A stretch of 64,000 nucleotides of DNA from Bacillota bacterium (GTDB lineage: Bacteria; Bacillota; Clostridia; Oscillospirales; Ruminococcaceae). Numbering within the stretch: the stretch's first letter is position 1; each line of letters starts with the position of its first letter. Below the pieces are notes generated by a model. It ran no database searches, had not been told where the DNA came from, and saw only the letters and a program-made list of their open reading frames with translations. The stretch lies in contig JAKPUQ010000164.1 in the NCBI GenBank assembly GCA_029572815.1, positions 1 through 64,000 of the forward strand. Reading direction: 5' to 3'. A program made the position numbers and the translations under genes. Below, piece after piece: positions 1 to 8,173 of the stretch.

Positions 1-28
1 TTACCTGTCGGTGATGTGGTGAGCCGCC

Positions 29-79
29 GCAAATTCACCTCACTCCGTCGCCTACGGCTCCTACATGAGGTGAATTTGC
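29..79. repeat. Intergenic inverted repeat
   Basis: Two perfect 14-nt arms (29-42 and 66-79, GCAAATTCACCTCA and its complement) flank a short GC-richer loop. No gene covers it. It could be a terminator for an upstream gene outside the window, but there is no clear T-run, so it is more like the other short intergenic inverted-repeat elements of this window. Confidence 0.6.
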
Positions 80-172
80 CATTATCTGCTTAACATCTTA
101 TTTTTTGAGGGTTAGTGTCCAAGATCATTGACAAGTGTACAACTACAGAAATTAATTTTTTGCCGCGATTTA

Positions 173-201
173 TTGCAATCTGACGAAAATTGTGTTATTA
201 T
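173..201 (+). promoter_or_regulatory. Sigma-A promoter for the first plus-strand operon
   Basis: TTGCAA (173-178), a 17-nt spacer and TATTAT (196-201) lie 34 nt before the first start codon of the run of genes that begins at 236. Confidence 0.6.
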
Positions 202-235
202 ATATGTATCTGATTAAAGAAACGGAGATATAATA

Positions 236-760
236 ATGGATAATTTTGCAGAACAGCTTGTAAAGAAGAATGAGACCTCAGGTGACAAGACCAGAAGAGT
301 ACTCATGGTCATAGTGGGCATACTCTTTGCCCTTGCCCTTGCAGCCCTGGCTGTGCTCCAGCTCAGGACTCCCCTTATCGCGCTCCTCGGCTTCGCCCTT
401 GCAGTTGCCGCAGGCTACGGCACCTTCCACATCGTACAGAATACCTTTGTTGAGTACGAATACACCTTCACCAACGGCGACCTGGACGTGGACAAGATAA
501 TCGCCAAGAAGAAGCGCCGCGAGATGGTATCCACCAACGCAAGGGAATTCGCCGCCTTCGGAAAGTATGAGGACGGCATGGAGGAGACTGAGGATATGAC
601 TGTTATCCTCGCCACCGACAATATAGCTTCGCACAAATACTACGCAGACTTCAACCACGAGACCATGGGAAGCGCAAGACTTATCTTCGCTCCCGATGAG
701 CGTATGCTTGAGAATATGCAGAAATTCCTTCCCGCAAAGCTGAGAACAAGAAAACAGTAA
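236..760 (+). CDS. Small membrane protein, DUF6106-like
   Basis: A 174-aa protein of unknown function. It has a charged N-terminus, two close hydrophobic segments (about residues 22-42 and 47-68) forming a membrane hairpin, and a soluble C-terminal half with many charged residues. It resembles a clostridial family of small membrane proteins that I believe is DUF6106; that family name comes from memory. The start follows the RBS-like AACGGAG, and a promoter sits just upstream. The next gene begins 11 nt after the stop, so the two are very likely co-transcribed. No function can be assigned from sequence. Confidence 0.75.
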   Translation: MDNFAEQLVKKNETSGDKTRRVLMVIVGILFALALAALAVLQLRTPLIALLGFALAVAAGYGTFHIVQNTFVEYEYTFTNGDLDVDKIIAKKKRREMVSTNAREFAAFGKYEDGMEETEDMTVILATDNIASHKYYADFNHETMGSARLIFAPDERMLENMQKFLPAKLRTRKQ

Positions 761-771
761 GGTACGGACAT

Positions 772-2493
772 ATGGAGAAAAACATTAAGGAAAAAAAGAG
801 CTTTTTCATGGGGCTCACAGTCCTTGCGGCATACACCATCGGCCTCATAGTTATAAGCTGTTTCCATGAGCTGTGGTTTGACGAGACCCAGGCATGGCTG
901 ATAGCAAAATGCGCCTCTTACAAGGAGATGCTCACAGTTGTTCCCCATTATGAGGGGCACCCTCCCCTCTGGCATCTGCTGCTGTCGGTATTCGCAAAAA
1001 ACGGAGCTCCTGTCGATATCACTCTCAGAGCTGTGAACATAACATTCTGCTCCGCGGCAACGGCACTTCTGATATTCAGGTCGCCATTCCCGAAGGCAAT
1101 CAGATATGTCCTGCCCTTCACCTATTTCTTCTTTTTCCACTATGGCATATACAACCGACCTTATTCCATCACAATGCTGGCGTTCTGCCTCATAGCCATA
1201 ACATATAAGGGGCGCAATGTCCACCCCCTGCGGTATATACTCTCCCTCATACTTCTCTGCCTTACGACCGCATACGGCATTATGATAGCAGGCGGACTAT
1301 GCCTGGTCTGGACAGGCGAGATAATCACAGAGCTTGTCCGCAATAAAAAGCTCCTGTATTTCTGGAAGGATAAGCGATTTTATTTTCTCTGTCTTATTCT
1401 GGCAGCTGCAATAGCACTGATAATCACCATAACTCCCGCTGATGACTGTTATTATGTCGGCGTTGAGAACAACTTAACGCTGAAACAGCTCCTCTCCTCT
1501 GTTAACTGCTACAAATTAGTGATAATAGCCCCCTTTGAAAGCTGGAGCGGTATAATGGTCGGGCATAATGACCTGAAGAACTACCCTCCCATTATGGCAG
1601 CAGAGCTTGTCATAGGAGTTTTCCTGTGGATCTCACTTATAACTATAACTGCGAAGAACAAAAAGTTCTTTACGTTTTTTGTTCCGTATATATTTATCAC
1701 ACTTTTCATGGCATTCAAGTATATGTCTGCATACCATCTGGGTATCGGCGGTCTCATGCACGTACTTATCTTCTGGATAATCCTGGATGAAAAGGGTACC
1801 ATAGAGCTTCCTGAGTTCATGAAGAAGATCGCCGGGGGCGTTACTTCTCCCCTGGTAAAAAAGACGGCAGCGGCAGGAGGTATTATCATCGCTGTTATGC
1901 CTGTGGTATACAGCGGCATCGCGTGCTATAATGACATCAGGAATGAGTGCGGTATGTCATGGGCTGCAAGGATCATAAAAGACAACCACCTTGAGAACAC
2001 AAAGATCTTTTCGTCCTGGCAGTTTTTTGAGGAGCAGTCGGATGATCCTGAAATGAATATGGATTATATGTTCAAGGAGCTCATGATCCCCTCAAATCAC
2101 CCGAAGGTAATAAAAAACTACACCTATTTACAGGATGCCCCTCCGATGATACAGCCGTATTTTGACAGGAATATATTCATGAACTTCAACGTTGACTGTC
2201 CCGAGGATCTTTATATGCACTATAAATATAAGGAGGACACTGAGGCAGTATTTGCGCAATGGCATGAAAAAGGGCTTCCTGATTTTATAATCGGATATTG
2301 TCCCATTGATATTATATACAGCGAAAAAGAGCTTGAGGGAGTAAAATACCTTCCTATCGCAAGAAAGGAAGCCGTCAATTTCTACAAGCTCTATGCTGAA
2401 GGAATATATGACAGTTTTTATATAAGAGAGGACCTGCTGGACGACTATCCACAGTTCAAATGGATAGACGATCAGACAGACAATCACTTCTGA
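772..2493 (+). CDS. Polytopic membrane protein, GT-C glycosyltransferase-like
   Basis: A 573-aa protein with about ten hydrophobic helices followed by a soluble C-terminal region from about residue 395. The first extracytoplasmic loop has the acidic motif ELWFDETQAW (about residues 33-42). An Asp-Glu pair here is typical of GT-C fold glycosyltransferases (PMT/ArnT type), which transfer sugars from polyprenyl-phosphate carriers outside the membrane. The GT-C assignment is inferred from topology and that motif; donor and acceptor are unknown. It lies between the small membrane protein and the NAD(P)HX repair gene with short gaps, so it is part of the same transcript. Confidence 0.7.
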   Translation: MEKNIKEKKSFFMGLTVLAAYTIGLIVISCFHELWFDETQAWLIAKCASYKEMLTVVPHYEGHPPLWHLLLSVFAKNGAPVDITLRAVNITFCSAATALLIFRSPFPKAIRYVLPFTYFFFFHYGIYNRPYSITMLAFCLIAITYKGRNVHPLRYILSLILLCLTTAYGIMIAGGLCLVWTGEIITELVRNKKLLYFWKDKRFYFLCLILAAAIALIITITPADDCYYVGVENNLTLKQLLSSVNCYKLVIIAPFESWSGIMVGHNDLKNYPPIMAAELVIGVFLWISLITITAKNKKFFTFFVPYIFITLFMAFKYMSAYHLGIGGLMHVLIFWIILDEKGTIELPEFMKKIAGGVTSPLVKKTAAAGGIIIAVMPVVYSGIACYNDIRNECGMSWAARIIKDNHLENTKIFSSWQFFEEQSDDPEMNMDYMFKELMIPSNHPKVIKNYTYLQDAPPMIQPYFDRNIFMNFNVDCPEDLYMHYKYKEDTEAVFAQWHEKGLPDFIIGYCPIDIIYSEKELEGVKYLPIARKEAVNFYKLYAEGIYDSFYIREDLLDDYPQFKWIDDQTDNHF

Positions 2494-2527
2494 TAAAGTA
2501 TATTATTATTCCGAGGGAGGTATATAT

Positions 2528-4240
2528 ATGCAGATAGTTACACCAAAGCAGATGGGAAAGCTGGAGGATATTTCCGAGAAGCTGGGAGTATCAAAGAGGC
2601 AGCTCATGGAAAATGCAGGCAGGAAGCTTGCGGAGCTTATAGACGGCTACTGCCGCAATGAAGCGAAGCTCCGCCCCGAGGACTCCTCGGTGGTCTTTCT
2701 TGCAGGTACGGGCAACAACGGCGGCGACTGCTATGCGGCGGCGGATATACTGCTCTACAAGGGCTACAGGATAACCATTATCCACATCGGCGGACTGCCG
2801 AAAACTCTCCTTGCGCAGGAGATGCTCAGCATCCTGCCCCGTGACAGGATAACCTTCATTGAGGGCTTCCGCAGCGGCAATGTTGAAGCGGCTATCGAGG
2901 CTGCGGAGCTGGACTATATGACCATACAGCCCAGAAGTGCTGACGCTGCCGATGAGGAGCACGGAAGAAATCCCCTTGACGACCTGCTCCACGCTGAGAA
3001 GAAACGCATGGGTCTCATTAAAGGCGCTGTGGTCGGTGCACAGGTGCTGGTGGACGGCGTTTTCGGAACAGGCTTCCACGGCGAGCTGGACAAGGACACT
3101 ATGGGCATATTCAGCATAGGCTCAGGTGCTTACCGCATAGCTGTGGATATTCCCAGCGGCGGAAACAGCTCCTCGGGAACGGTATCAGCAGGCATATTCA
3201 AGGCAGACGAAACTCTCACCTTCGGCTATATAAAGACAGGTATGTCACAATTTCCGCTGAAGAAATACTGCGGAAGGATAACCGTTGCGGATATAGGAAT
3301 ACCAAAAGCAGCTCTGAAGCAGCTCCTTGAGGGAGGCGAGCGGGATTATCACCGCATTGAGCGCAATTTCCTGGCGGCTTATCCTCCCAAGCGCGAGAGA
3401 GACTCTCACAAGGGCGACTTCGGCACCGTCCTGGTAATCGCAGGCAGCTCATCAATGAGAGGTGCAGCTGCATTCGCTACCCTGGGCGCTCTCCGCAGCG
3501 GCGCAGGACTTGTACGCCTTGCCTCGGTGGAAAAGTGCATAGATACAGCCTCTATCCACGCTCCTGAGGCTACATTTATAGAGCTTGACAGCGATGATTA
3601 CGGCTATATGCTCTATGACAGCAGCCGCGAGCCCCTTGCAGCCGCTATGGAAAAGGCTGACGCGGTGGTCATAGGCTGCGGAATGGGAGTTACTCCCGAC
3701 ACCATAGAGCTTACGAAGTTCGTCACCGAAACCGCAAAATGTCCCGTTATTATCGATGCAGATGGTATAAACTGCATATCAAAGGACATAGATATTTTAA
3801 TGAAGAAGAATTCGGACATCATCATCACTCCCCATATGGGCGAAATGGCGCGGCTCCTTCGCTGCGATGTGAGCATGATAGCCGAAAACAGGCTTATCGC
3901 CGCCGAGAAGTACGCTGAGAAGTATGACATTACCGTGGTGCTCAAGGGCGCAGGCACTGTCATCGCCTCAGGCAGGTCCACTGCCGTGAACCATACAGGC
4001 AACGCAGGTATGAGCGTGGGCGGAAGCGGTGATGTCCTCGCAGGTATGATAGGAGCTGCTGTGGCTCAGGGCTGCGGTATCTTCGACGGAGCCTGTGCAG
4101 GTGTGTATATGCACGGTCTTGCAGGCGATACAGCCGCAAGAAAGCTGGGTATGGAGGCAATGCTGCCGAGAGATATAATCTCTGCCCTGCCCGAAGCCTT
4201 CAGTCTGTTAAAGGAAAAGAAGCAGAATATGACCGTATGA
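2528..4240 (+). CDS. nnr: Bifunctional NAD(P)H-hydrate epimerase / ADP-dependent dehydratase
   Basis: A 570-aa two-domain metabolite-repair enzyme. The N-terminal YjeF_N epimerase domain (about residues 1-245) carries the GTGNNGGDCY loop and converts R-NAD(P)HX to the S form. The C-terminal ribokinase-like domain (about 275-565) has the GNAGMSVGGSGDVLAG nucleotide-binding signature and dehydrates S-NAD(P)HX back to NAD(P)H with ADP. The length fits the fused bacterial form, with an insertion of about 40 residues between residues 135 and 175. The RBS GAGGGAGG precedes the ATG by 9 nt. It is a housekeeping gene embedded in the plus-strand run. Confidence 0.95.
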   Translation: MQIVTPKQMGKLEDISEKLGVSKRQLMENAGRKLAELIDGYCRNEAKLRPEDSSVVFLAGTGNNGGDCYAAADILLYKGYRITIIHIGGLPKTLLAQEMLSILPRDRITFIEGFRSGNVEAAIEAAELDYMTIQPRSADAADEEHGRNPLDDLLHAEKKRMGLIKGAVVGAQVLVDGVFGTGFHGELDKDTMGIFSIGSGAYRIAVDIPSGGNSSSGTVSAGIFKADETLTFGYIKTGMSQFPLKKYCGRITVADIGIPKAALKQLLEGGERDYHRIERNFLAAYPPKRERDSHKGDFGTVLVIAGSSSMRGAAAFATLGALRSGAGLVRLASVEKCIDTASIHAPEATFIELDSDDYGYMLYDSSREPLAAAMEKADAVVIGCGMGVTPDTIELTKFVTETAKCPVIIDADGINCISKDIDILMKKNSDIIITPHMGEMARLLRCDVSMIAENRLIAAEKYAEKYDITVVLKGAGTVIASGRSTAVNHTGNAGMSVGGSGDVLAGMIGAAVAQGCGIFDGACAGVYMHGLAGDTAARKLGMEAMLPRDIISALPEAFSLLKEKKQNMTV

Positions 4241-4291
4241 AAAGGTCGGATGTGAAAATTTACTTTCATTACTATGATCGGAGCTGGTATC

Positions 4292-4909
4292 ATGAAAAGG
4301 ATCTTCACATTCGTTATCACTATTGCAGCCGCTGTTTGTCTGACAGCCTGCGCTGTCACAAAGGGCGGCAGTATCTCGCGGAAAAACTGCCTTGGTCTCC
4401 CGTTCTCCGCACAGGTCAGCATCACCATCGACCGCCTTGAAGCGGAGGGGCAGCTGGTCCGCTACGGAGAGGGCGTATGGGAGATAGAATTCTCCGAGCC
4501 CAATACCCTCAGCGGCGTTAAGCTGGAGTTCAGCGAGGGCAACGTCATGGCGTCATATAAAGGGCTCAGCTTTTCCGTCCCCCAGTCAGCCGTTCCCGTA
4601 AAGGCAATGATGCTAAACCTTATGTCCGCCGTGGACAGCAGCGCAGCTGCCGAGGAGCTAAGCGGCGAGGAAAAGGACGGCGCTCTCGCTATCAGCGGCA
4701 GCCTTGACGGCGGCGACTATACACTCACCGTGGATAAGGACGGAATGCTCAGCGGCTTTGAAATGCCAAACAATAAGCTCACTATCAGGTTCACTGAGGT
4801 AAAGACCATGGAGCTCTCCGTGGAACAGAACAGCACAGAGGCTGTATCGGAAGCTTCCTCTGAAGCTGTGACCACAGAAGCAGTCACCACCGCAACTGCA
4901 CAGGAATAA
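4292..4909 (+). CDS. Predicted lipoprotein, unknown function
   Basis: A 205-aa protein starting at MKRIFTF, chosen over the in-frame ATG at 4274 because GGAG lies 8 nt upstream and a proper lipoprotein signal follows. The hydrophobic segment ends in the lipobox LTAC (about residues 17-20), so the mature protein is predicted to be lipid-anchored on the outer face of the membrane. The body is beta-rich without recognisable motifs. The C-terminus is Thr/Glu/Ala-rich (TTEAVTTATAQE), an odd place for a linker-like tail. It is the last gene of the operon and is followed by a strong bidirectional terminator. I do not recognise a family. Confidence 0.75.
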   Translation: MKRIFTFVITIAAAVCLTACAVTKGGSISRKNCLGLPFSAQVSITIDRLEAEGQLVRYGEGVWEIEFSEPNTLSGVKLEFSEGNVMASYKGLSFSVPQSAVPVKAMMLNLMSAVDSSAAAEELSGEEKDGALAISGSLDGGDYTLTVDKDGMLSGFEMPNNKLTIRFTEVKTMELSVEQNSTEAVSEASSEAVTTEAVTTATAQE

Positions 4910-4920
4910 TAACACAGAAA

Positions 4921-4952
4921 AGCCCGGAAGCTTAAACTTCCGGGCTTATTGT
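4921..4952. terminator. Bidirectional terminator between lipoprotein gene and asnA
   Basis: AGCCCGGAAG and CTTCCGGGCT form a perfect 10-bp stem across 4921-4946 with T-rich flanks on both strands. It serves the converging genes ending at 4909 and 4963. Confidence 0.85.
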
Positions 4953-4962
4953 TTTATTGCCA

Positions 4963-5973
4963 TCAGAGCAGTGTTATGCCGTTTGCGGCACACTTCGCTA
5001 TCATTTCGTCAGACCAGATAGAGGACTGTACCTCGCCGATATGCGCCTTTTCAAGAAGAAGCATACACAGCCTGGACTGTCCGATACCGCCGCCGATAGT
5101 CAGGGGAAGTGTTCCGTCAGCTATCATCTGGTGGTACTTGTACTGCATCCTGTCCTCTGCTCCGCACTCGGCAAGCTGCTTTTTCAGGGACTCTGCGTCG
5201 ACGCGGATACCCATGGAGGATATCTCAAGCGAATCGTTCAGTACCTCGTCCCAGAACAGTATATCGCCGTTCAGTGACCAGTCATCGTAGTCGGGAGCTC
5301 TGCCGTCATGCTTCTCGCCGCTGGACAGCTTTCCGCCGATACCCATGAGGAAAACAGTGCCGCGCTCCTTTGCGATAAGGCGCTCACGCTCGTGGCCTGT
5401 CTTGTCGGGGTATCTGTCCTCAAGCTCCTGAGTGGTGATGAAGTAGGGCTCCTCGCAGATCTTGCCAGCTATCTGAGGATAGCGGAGGCTCACCTTGCGC
5501 TTGGTGTAGGCTATTGCCTTTACAACGGACTTTACTGTATCCTTCAGGAACTGAATATTTCTCTGGTCGGCAGTTATTACCTTCTCCCAGTCCCACTGGT
5601 CAACGAAAATTGAGTGAGTGTTGTCTGTATCATCGTCGCGGCGGATAGCGTTCATATCGGTGTAGATGCCCTCGCCTGCATTGTAGCCGTAGCGGTAGAG
5701 AGCCATTCGCTTCCACTTGGCAAGAGACTGAACTACCTCTGCCTCTGCATCGATCTCCTTGATGTCAAAGTCCACCTTGCGCTCAACGCCGTTTAAGTCG
5801 TCGTTGATACCGCTTCCCTTTTTAACAATAAGGGGAGCCGATACTCTGTCCAGTGTCAGGGCAAATGCAAGCGCCTGCTGGAAGATGTCCTTGATGTACT
5901 TGATTGCGTGCTGAGTTTCTCTCAGCGTAAGGGCTGATTTATAGCCCTCGGGGATATACAGCGATCTTGACAT
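4963..5973 (-). CDS. asnA: Aspartate--ammonia ligase (asparagine synthetase A)
   Basis: A 336-aa AsnA, which makes asparagine from aspartate, ammonia and ATP. It has a class II aminoacyl-tRNA synthetase-like catalytic core, with family motifs such as DQWDWE (about 125-130) and the C-terminal GGGIGQSR (about 295-302). The start is placed at MSRSLYIPEG (5973), where AAGGAAAG lies 8 nt upstream; the GTG at 5982 abuts that RBS and is rejected. It lies 139 nt downstream of asnS on the same strand with no terminator in between, so the T-box ahead of asnS probably controls both. Length is normal for AsnA. Confidence 0.95.
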   Translation of the reverse strand: MSRSLYIPEGYKSALTLRETQHAIKYIKDIFQQALAFALTLDRVSAPLIVKKGSGINDDLNGVERKVDFDIKEIDAEAEVVQSLAKWKRMALYRYGYNAGEGIYTDMNAIRRDDDTDNTHSIFVDQWDWEKVITADQRNIQFLKDTVKSVVKAIAYTKRKVSLRYPQIAGKICEEPYFITTQELEDRYPDKTGHERERLIAKERGTVFLMGIGGKLSSGEKHDGRAPDYDDWSLNGDILFWDEVLNDSLEISSMGIRVDAESLKKQLAECGAEDRMQYKYHQMIADGTLPLTIGGGIGQSRLCMLLLEKAHIGEVQSSIWSDEMIAKCAANGITLL

Positions 5974-5998
5974 AGTAATCACTTTCCTTTACTTGATA

Positions 5999-6117
5999 TT
6001 TTAACGGCAATCGGCGCCATTGACGACTGCCGTGCTGTACTGGTAAAGCCATTAGCCATAAGCTGTCAGCCAAAGGCTGAAGGCTTGGTAATTTAACAGC
6101 GAAGCCGTTAAATTATC
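5999..6117. repeat. Inverted-repeat element between asnS and asnA
   Basis: TTTTAACGGC near 6000 and its near complement GCCGTTAAA near 6107 bracket about 115 nt with internal short repeats (AGCCATTAGCCATAAGCTG). The interior resembles the TTAGC-rich flank of the elements near 56.65 and 62.14 kb. The right arm overlaps the last codons of asnS. Confidence 0.5.
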
Positions 6118-7483
6118 TTATAGAGCCTACTGTTCTGGGGAAGAGGATAACGTCGCGGATGTTTGCCATGCCTGTTGTGTACATGATGAGTCTCTCGAAG
6201 CCCAGACCGAAGCCGCCGTGCGGAACTGTACCGAACTTGCGGAGGTCGAGATAGTCGCTGTACAGGTCAAGGTTCATGTTTCTCTTGTTCATTGCCTCGA
6301 TGAGCTTGTCATAGTCAGCCTCACGCTCGCCGCCGCCGATGATCTCGCCGACACCGGGTACCAGAAGGTCTACCGCAGCAACTGTCTTGCCGTCGGGATT
6401 GAGCTTCATGTAGAAGGACTTGATCTCCTTTGGATAGTCTGTTACGAATACAGCCTTCTTGAACACCTTCTCGGAGAGGTATCTCTCGTGCTCGGTCTGG
6501 AGGTCGCAGCCCCACTCTACGGGGTATACGAAGTTCTCGCCCGAATTCTTCAGAAGCTCGATAGCCTCTGTGTAGGTAACTCTGCCGAAGTCGTGGGAGA
6601 TGAGCTCCTCAAGTCTTGCGCGGAGTCCCTTTTCAAAATGAGCGTCGAAGAATGCGATCTCGTCGGGGCACTTGTCAAGGAGAGTGCGGATAACGTGCTT
6701 GAGCATATCCTCAGCGATCTCGATAACATCATCGAGCTCTGCGAAAGCTATCTCGGGCTCAACGTGCCAGAACTCGGCAAGGTGCTTGGGAGTGTTTGAG
6801 TTCTCTGCACGGAATGAGGGACCGAATGTATAGATCTTGCCCATTGCTGTTGCAGCCATTTCGCCCTCAAGCTGTCCGGATACTGAGAGACCTGCGCGCT
6901 TGCCGAAGAAATCGTTTGCGTAATAGTCCTCCTCGCTCTTGTAATCGTTGCTGTAGCCGATAGTTGTTACCTGGAACATCTCGCCTGCGCCCTCGCAGTC
7001 GCTGCCTGTGATAAGAGGGGTGTTTACATATATATAGTTGTTGCTCTGGAAGTATTCGTGGATAGCAGCTGCAAGCACTGAACGTACACACCATACAGCG
7101 TTAAAGGTGTTCGTTCTGCCTCTGAGATGAGGTATAGTACGGAGGAACTCAAGAGTATGTCCCTTCTTCTGGAGGGGATAGTCTGTGGGTGCGTCGCCCA
7201 GAACGGTTATGCCCTCGGGAACTGCGTTTATCTCAACTGTGTTGTTTCTGCCCTCTACGGCTGTACCTGTTACCTTGAGAGCCATGCCGACTCTGGGCTC
7301 CTTGTAGTCGCCCTCGCCTTTTTCAACGACTACCTGAACGTTTTTCAGTGATGTACCGTCGTTGAGCTCTACGAATGCCACGCTCTTTGAATTGCGTGAG
7401 GTGCGTACCCAGCCGCATACTGTTACCTGCTTGCCTACATATTCCTTTGCGGAGATTATCTCCTTGACGTCGATGTGTTTCAT
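6113..7483 (-). CDS. asnS: Asparagine--tRNA ligase
   Basis: A 456-aa class II aminoacyl-tRNA synthetase. The N-terminal OB-fold anticodon-binding domain (about residues 8-110, with the KQVTVCGWVR start) is followed by the class II catalytic domain, which includes the motif 2 region FRAENSNTPKHLAEFWHVEPE (split here as FRAENSNTPKH plus AEFWHVEPE) and motif 3 GFGLGFERL near the C-terminus. These mark AsnRS rather than AspRS. The start MKHIDVKEI was chosen because AAAGG lies 10 nt upstream; two upstream ATGs have no RBS. A T-box leader precedes it and asnA follows it. Confidence 0.96.
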   Translation of the reverse strand: MKHIDVKEIISAKEYVGKQVTVCGWVRTSRNSKSVAFVELNDGTSLKNVQVVVEKGEGDYKEPRVGMALKVTGTAVEGRNNTVEINAVPEGITVLGDAPTDYPLQKKGHTLEFLRTIPHLRGRTNTFNAVWCVRSVLAAAIHEYFQSNNYIYVNTPLITGSDCEGAGEMFQVTTIGYSNDYKSEEDYYANDFFGKRAGLSVSGQLEGEMAATAMGKIYTFGPSFRAENSNTPKHLAEFWHVEPEIAFAELDDVIEIAEDMLKHVIRTLLDKCPDEIAFFDAHFEKGLRARLEELISHDFGRVTYTEAIELLKNSGENFVYPVEWGCDLQTEHERYLSEKVFKKAVFVTDYPKEIKSFYMKLNPDGKTVAAVDLLVPGVGEIIGGGEREADYDKLIEAMNKRNMNLDLYSDYLDLRKFGTVPHGGFGLGFERLIMYTTGMANIRDVILFPRTVGSIR

Positions 7484-7533
7484 AATGACCATACCTTTCA
7501 TAATAATGTATCATGCAGGACGAGCAAAAATAC

Positions 7534-7567
7534 AAAAAGCCCCGTCCTGAAACTACAGGACAGGGCA
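7534..7567 (-). terminator. T-box attenuator terminator
   Basis: Stem arms at 7539-7549 and 7556-7566 are followed on the minus strand by five T residues. This is the regulated terminator of the Asn T-box. Confidence 0.85.
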
Positions 7568-7942
7568 TAATACCCGTGGTGCCACCTGAATTACCGCAAA
7601 AGCGATCACTTTTGAGCCGCTGTAACGTGCGGAATACGTCGCCCCTACTCGAAGTGCATTGAAAAACAGGAACTCACAGCGCTTATCACAAACGCGCCGC
7701 CCCGTCAGGAACCTGCCGTCCCTGTCACAGCCACGCTGTCCTCCTGAACTGCGCTGTCCTCCTGAACTGTTTTCACAAACAGATCCTTGACGCCGCCTTT
7801 CAGCAAGCCCCTTAACTCAGCACCCTTTGGGTTTGATGCTCGGGAGTGTTATTCACACAGACTCTGATATGCGGCTCTCACCCTGCCCGCACTCTCTGGG
7901 AACGATATTCTGCGCTACTTGTCTCCGTCCTCGCATTTAATT
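7534..7942 (-). promoter_or_regulatory. T-box leader, asparagine-specific
   Basis: Read on the minus strand, the roughly 400-nt leader has a long stem I region, a likely specifier codon AAC (Asn) at 7848-7850, and the conserved T-box sequence GGTGGCACCACGGGTA (7571-7586). It ends in an intrinsic terminator (GCCCTGTCCTG/CAGGACGGGGC then TTTTT). Uncharged tRNA-Asn should stabilise the antiterminator and turn on asnS and probably asnA. The structure class is established; the specifier choice is my reading. Confidence 0.9.
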
Positions 7943-7948
7943 GTTTGT

Positions 7949-7977
7949 ATTATAACACTTTTGAATGGGAATGTCAA
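7949..7977 (-). promoter_or_regulatory. Promoter of the T-box/asnS/asnA transcript
   Basis: On the minus strand, consensus TTGACA (7977-7972), a 17-nt spacer and consensus TATAAT (7954-7949). It predicts a transcript start near 7942, at the beginning of the T-box. Confidence 0.85.
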
Positions 7978-8173
7978 GTGGTTGAGTGAGGAAAATTTCA
8001 CGTTTTTTCACAGTGCTTTCATTTTGTATGCCGATTTATCCACATTTATTTGTCCGCCAACACAATTCTTTCCGGACAATTTCACATTCCAATACGCTGT
8101 TTTACAAAAGGGGTGTATATTATAACCATAGAAACAAAACACTCCCAAAACAAAAACGAAAGGGTGCGTAATT

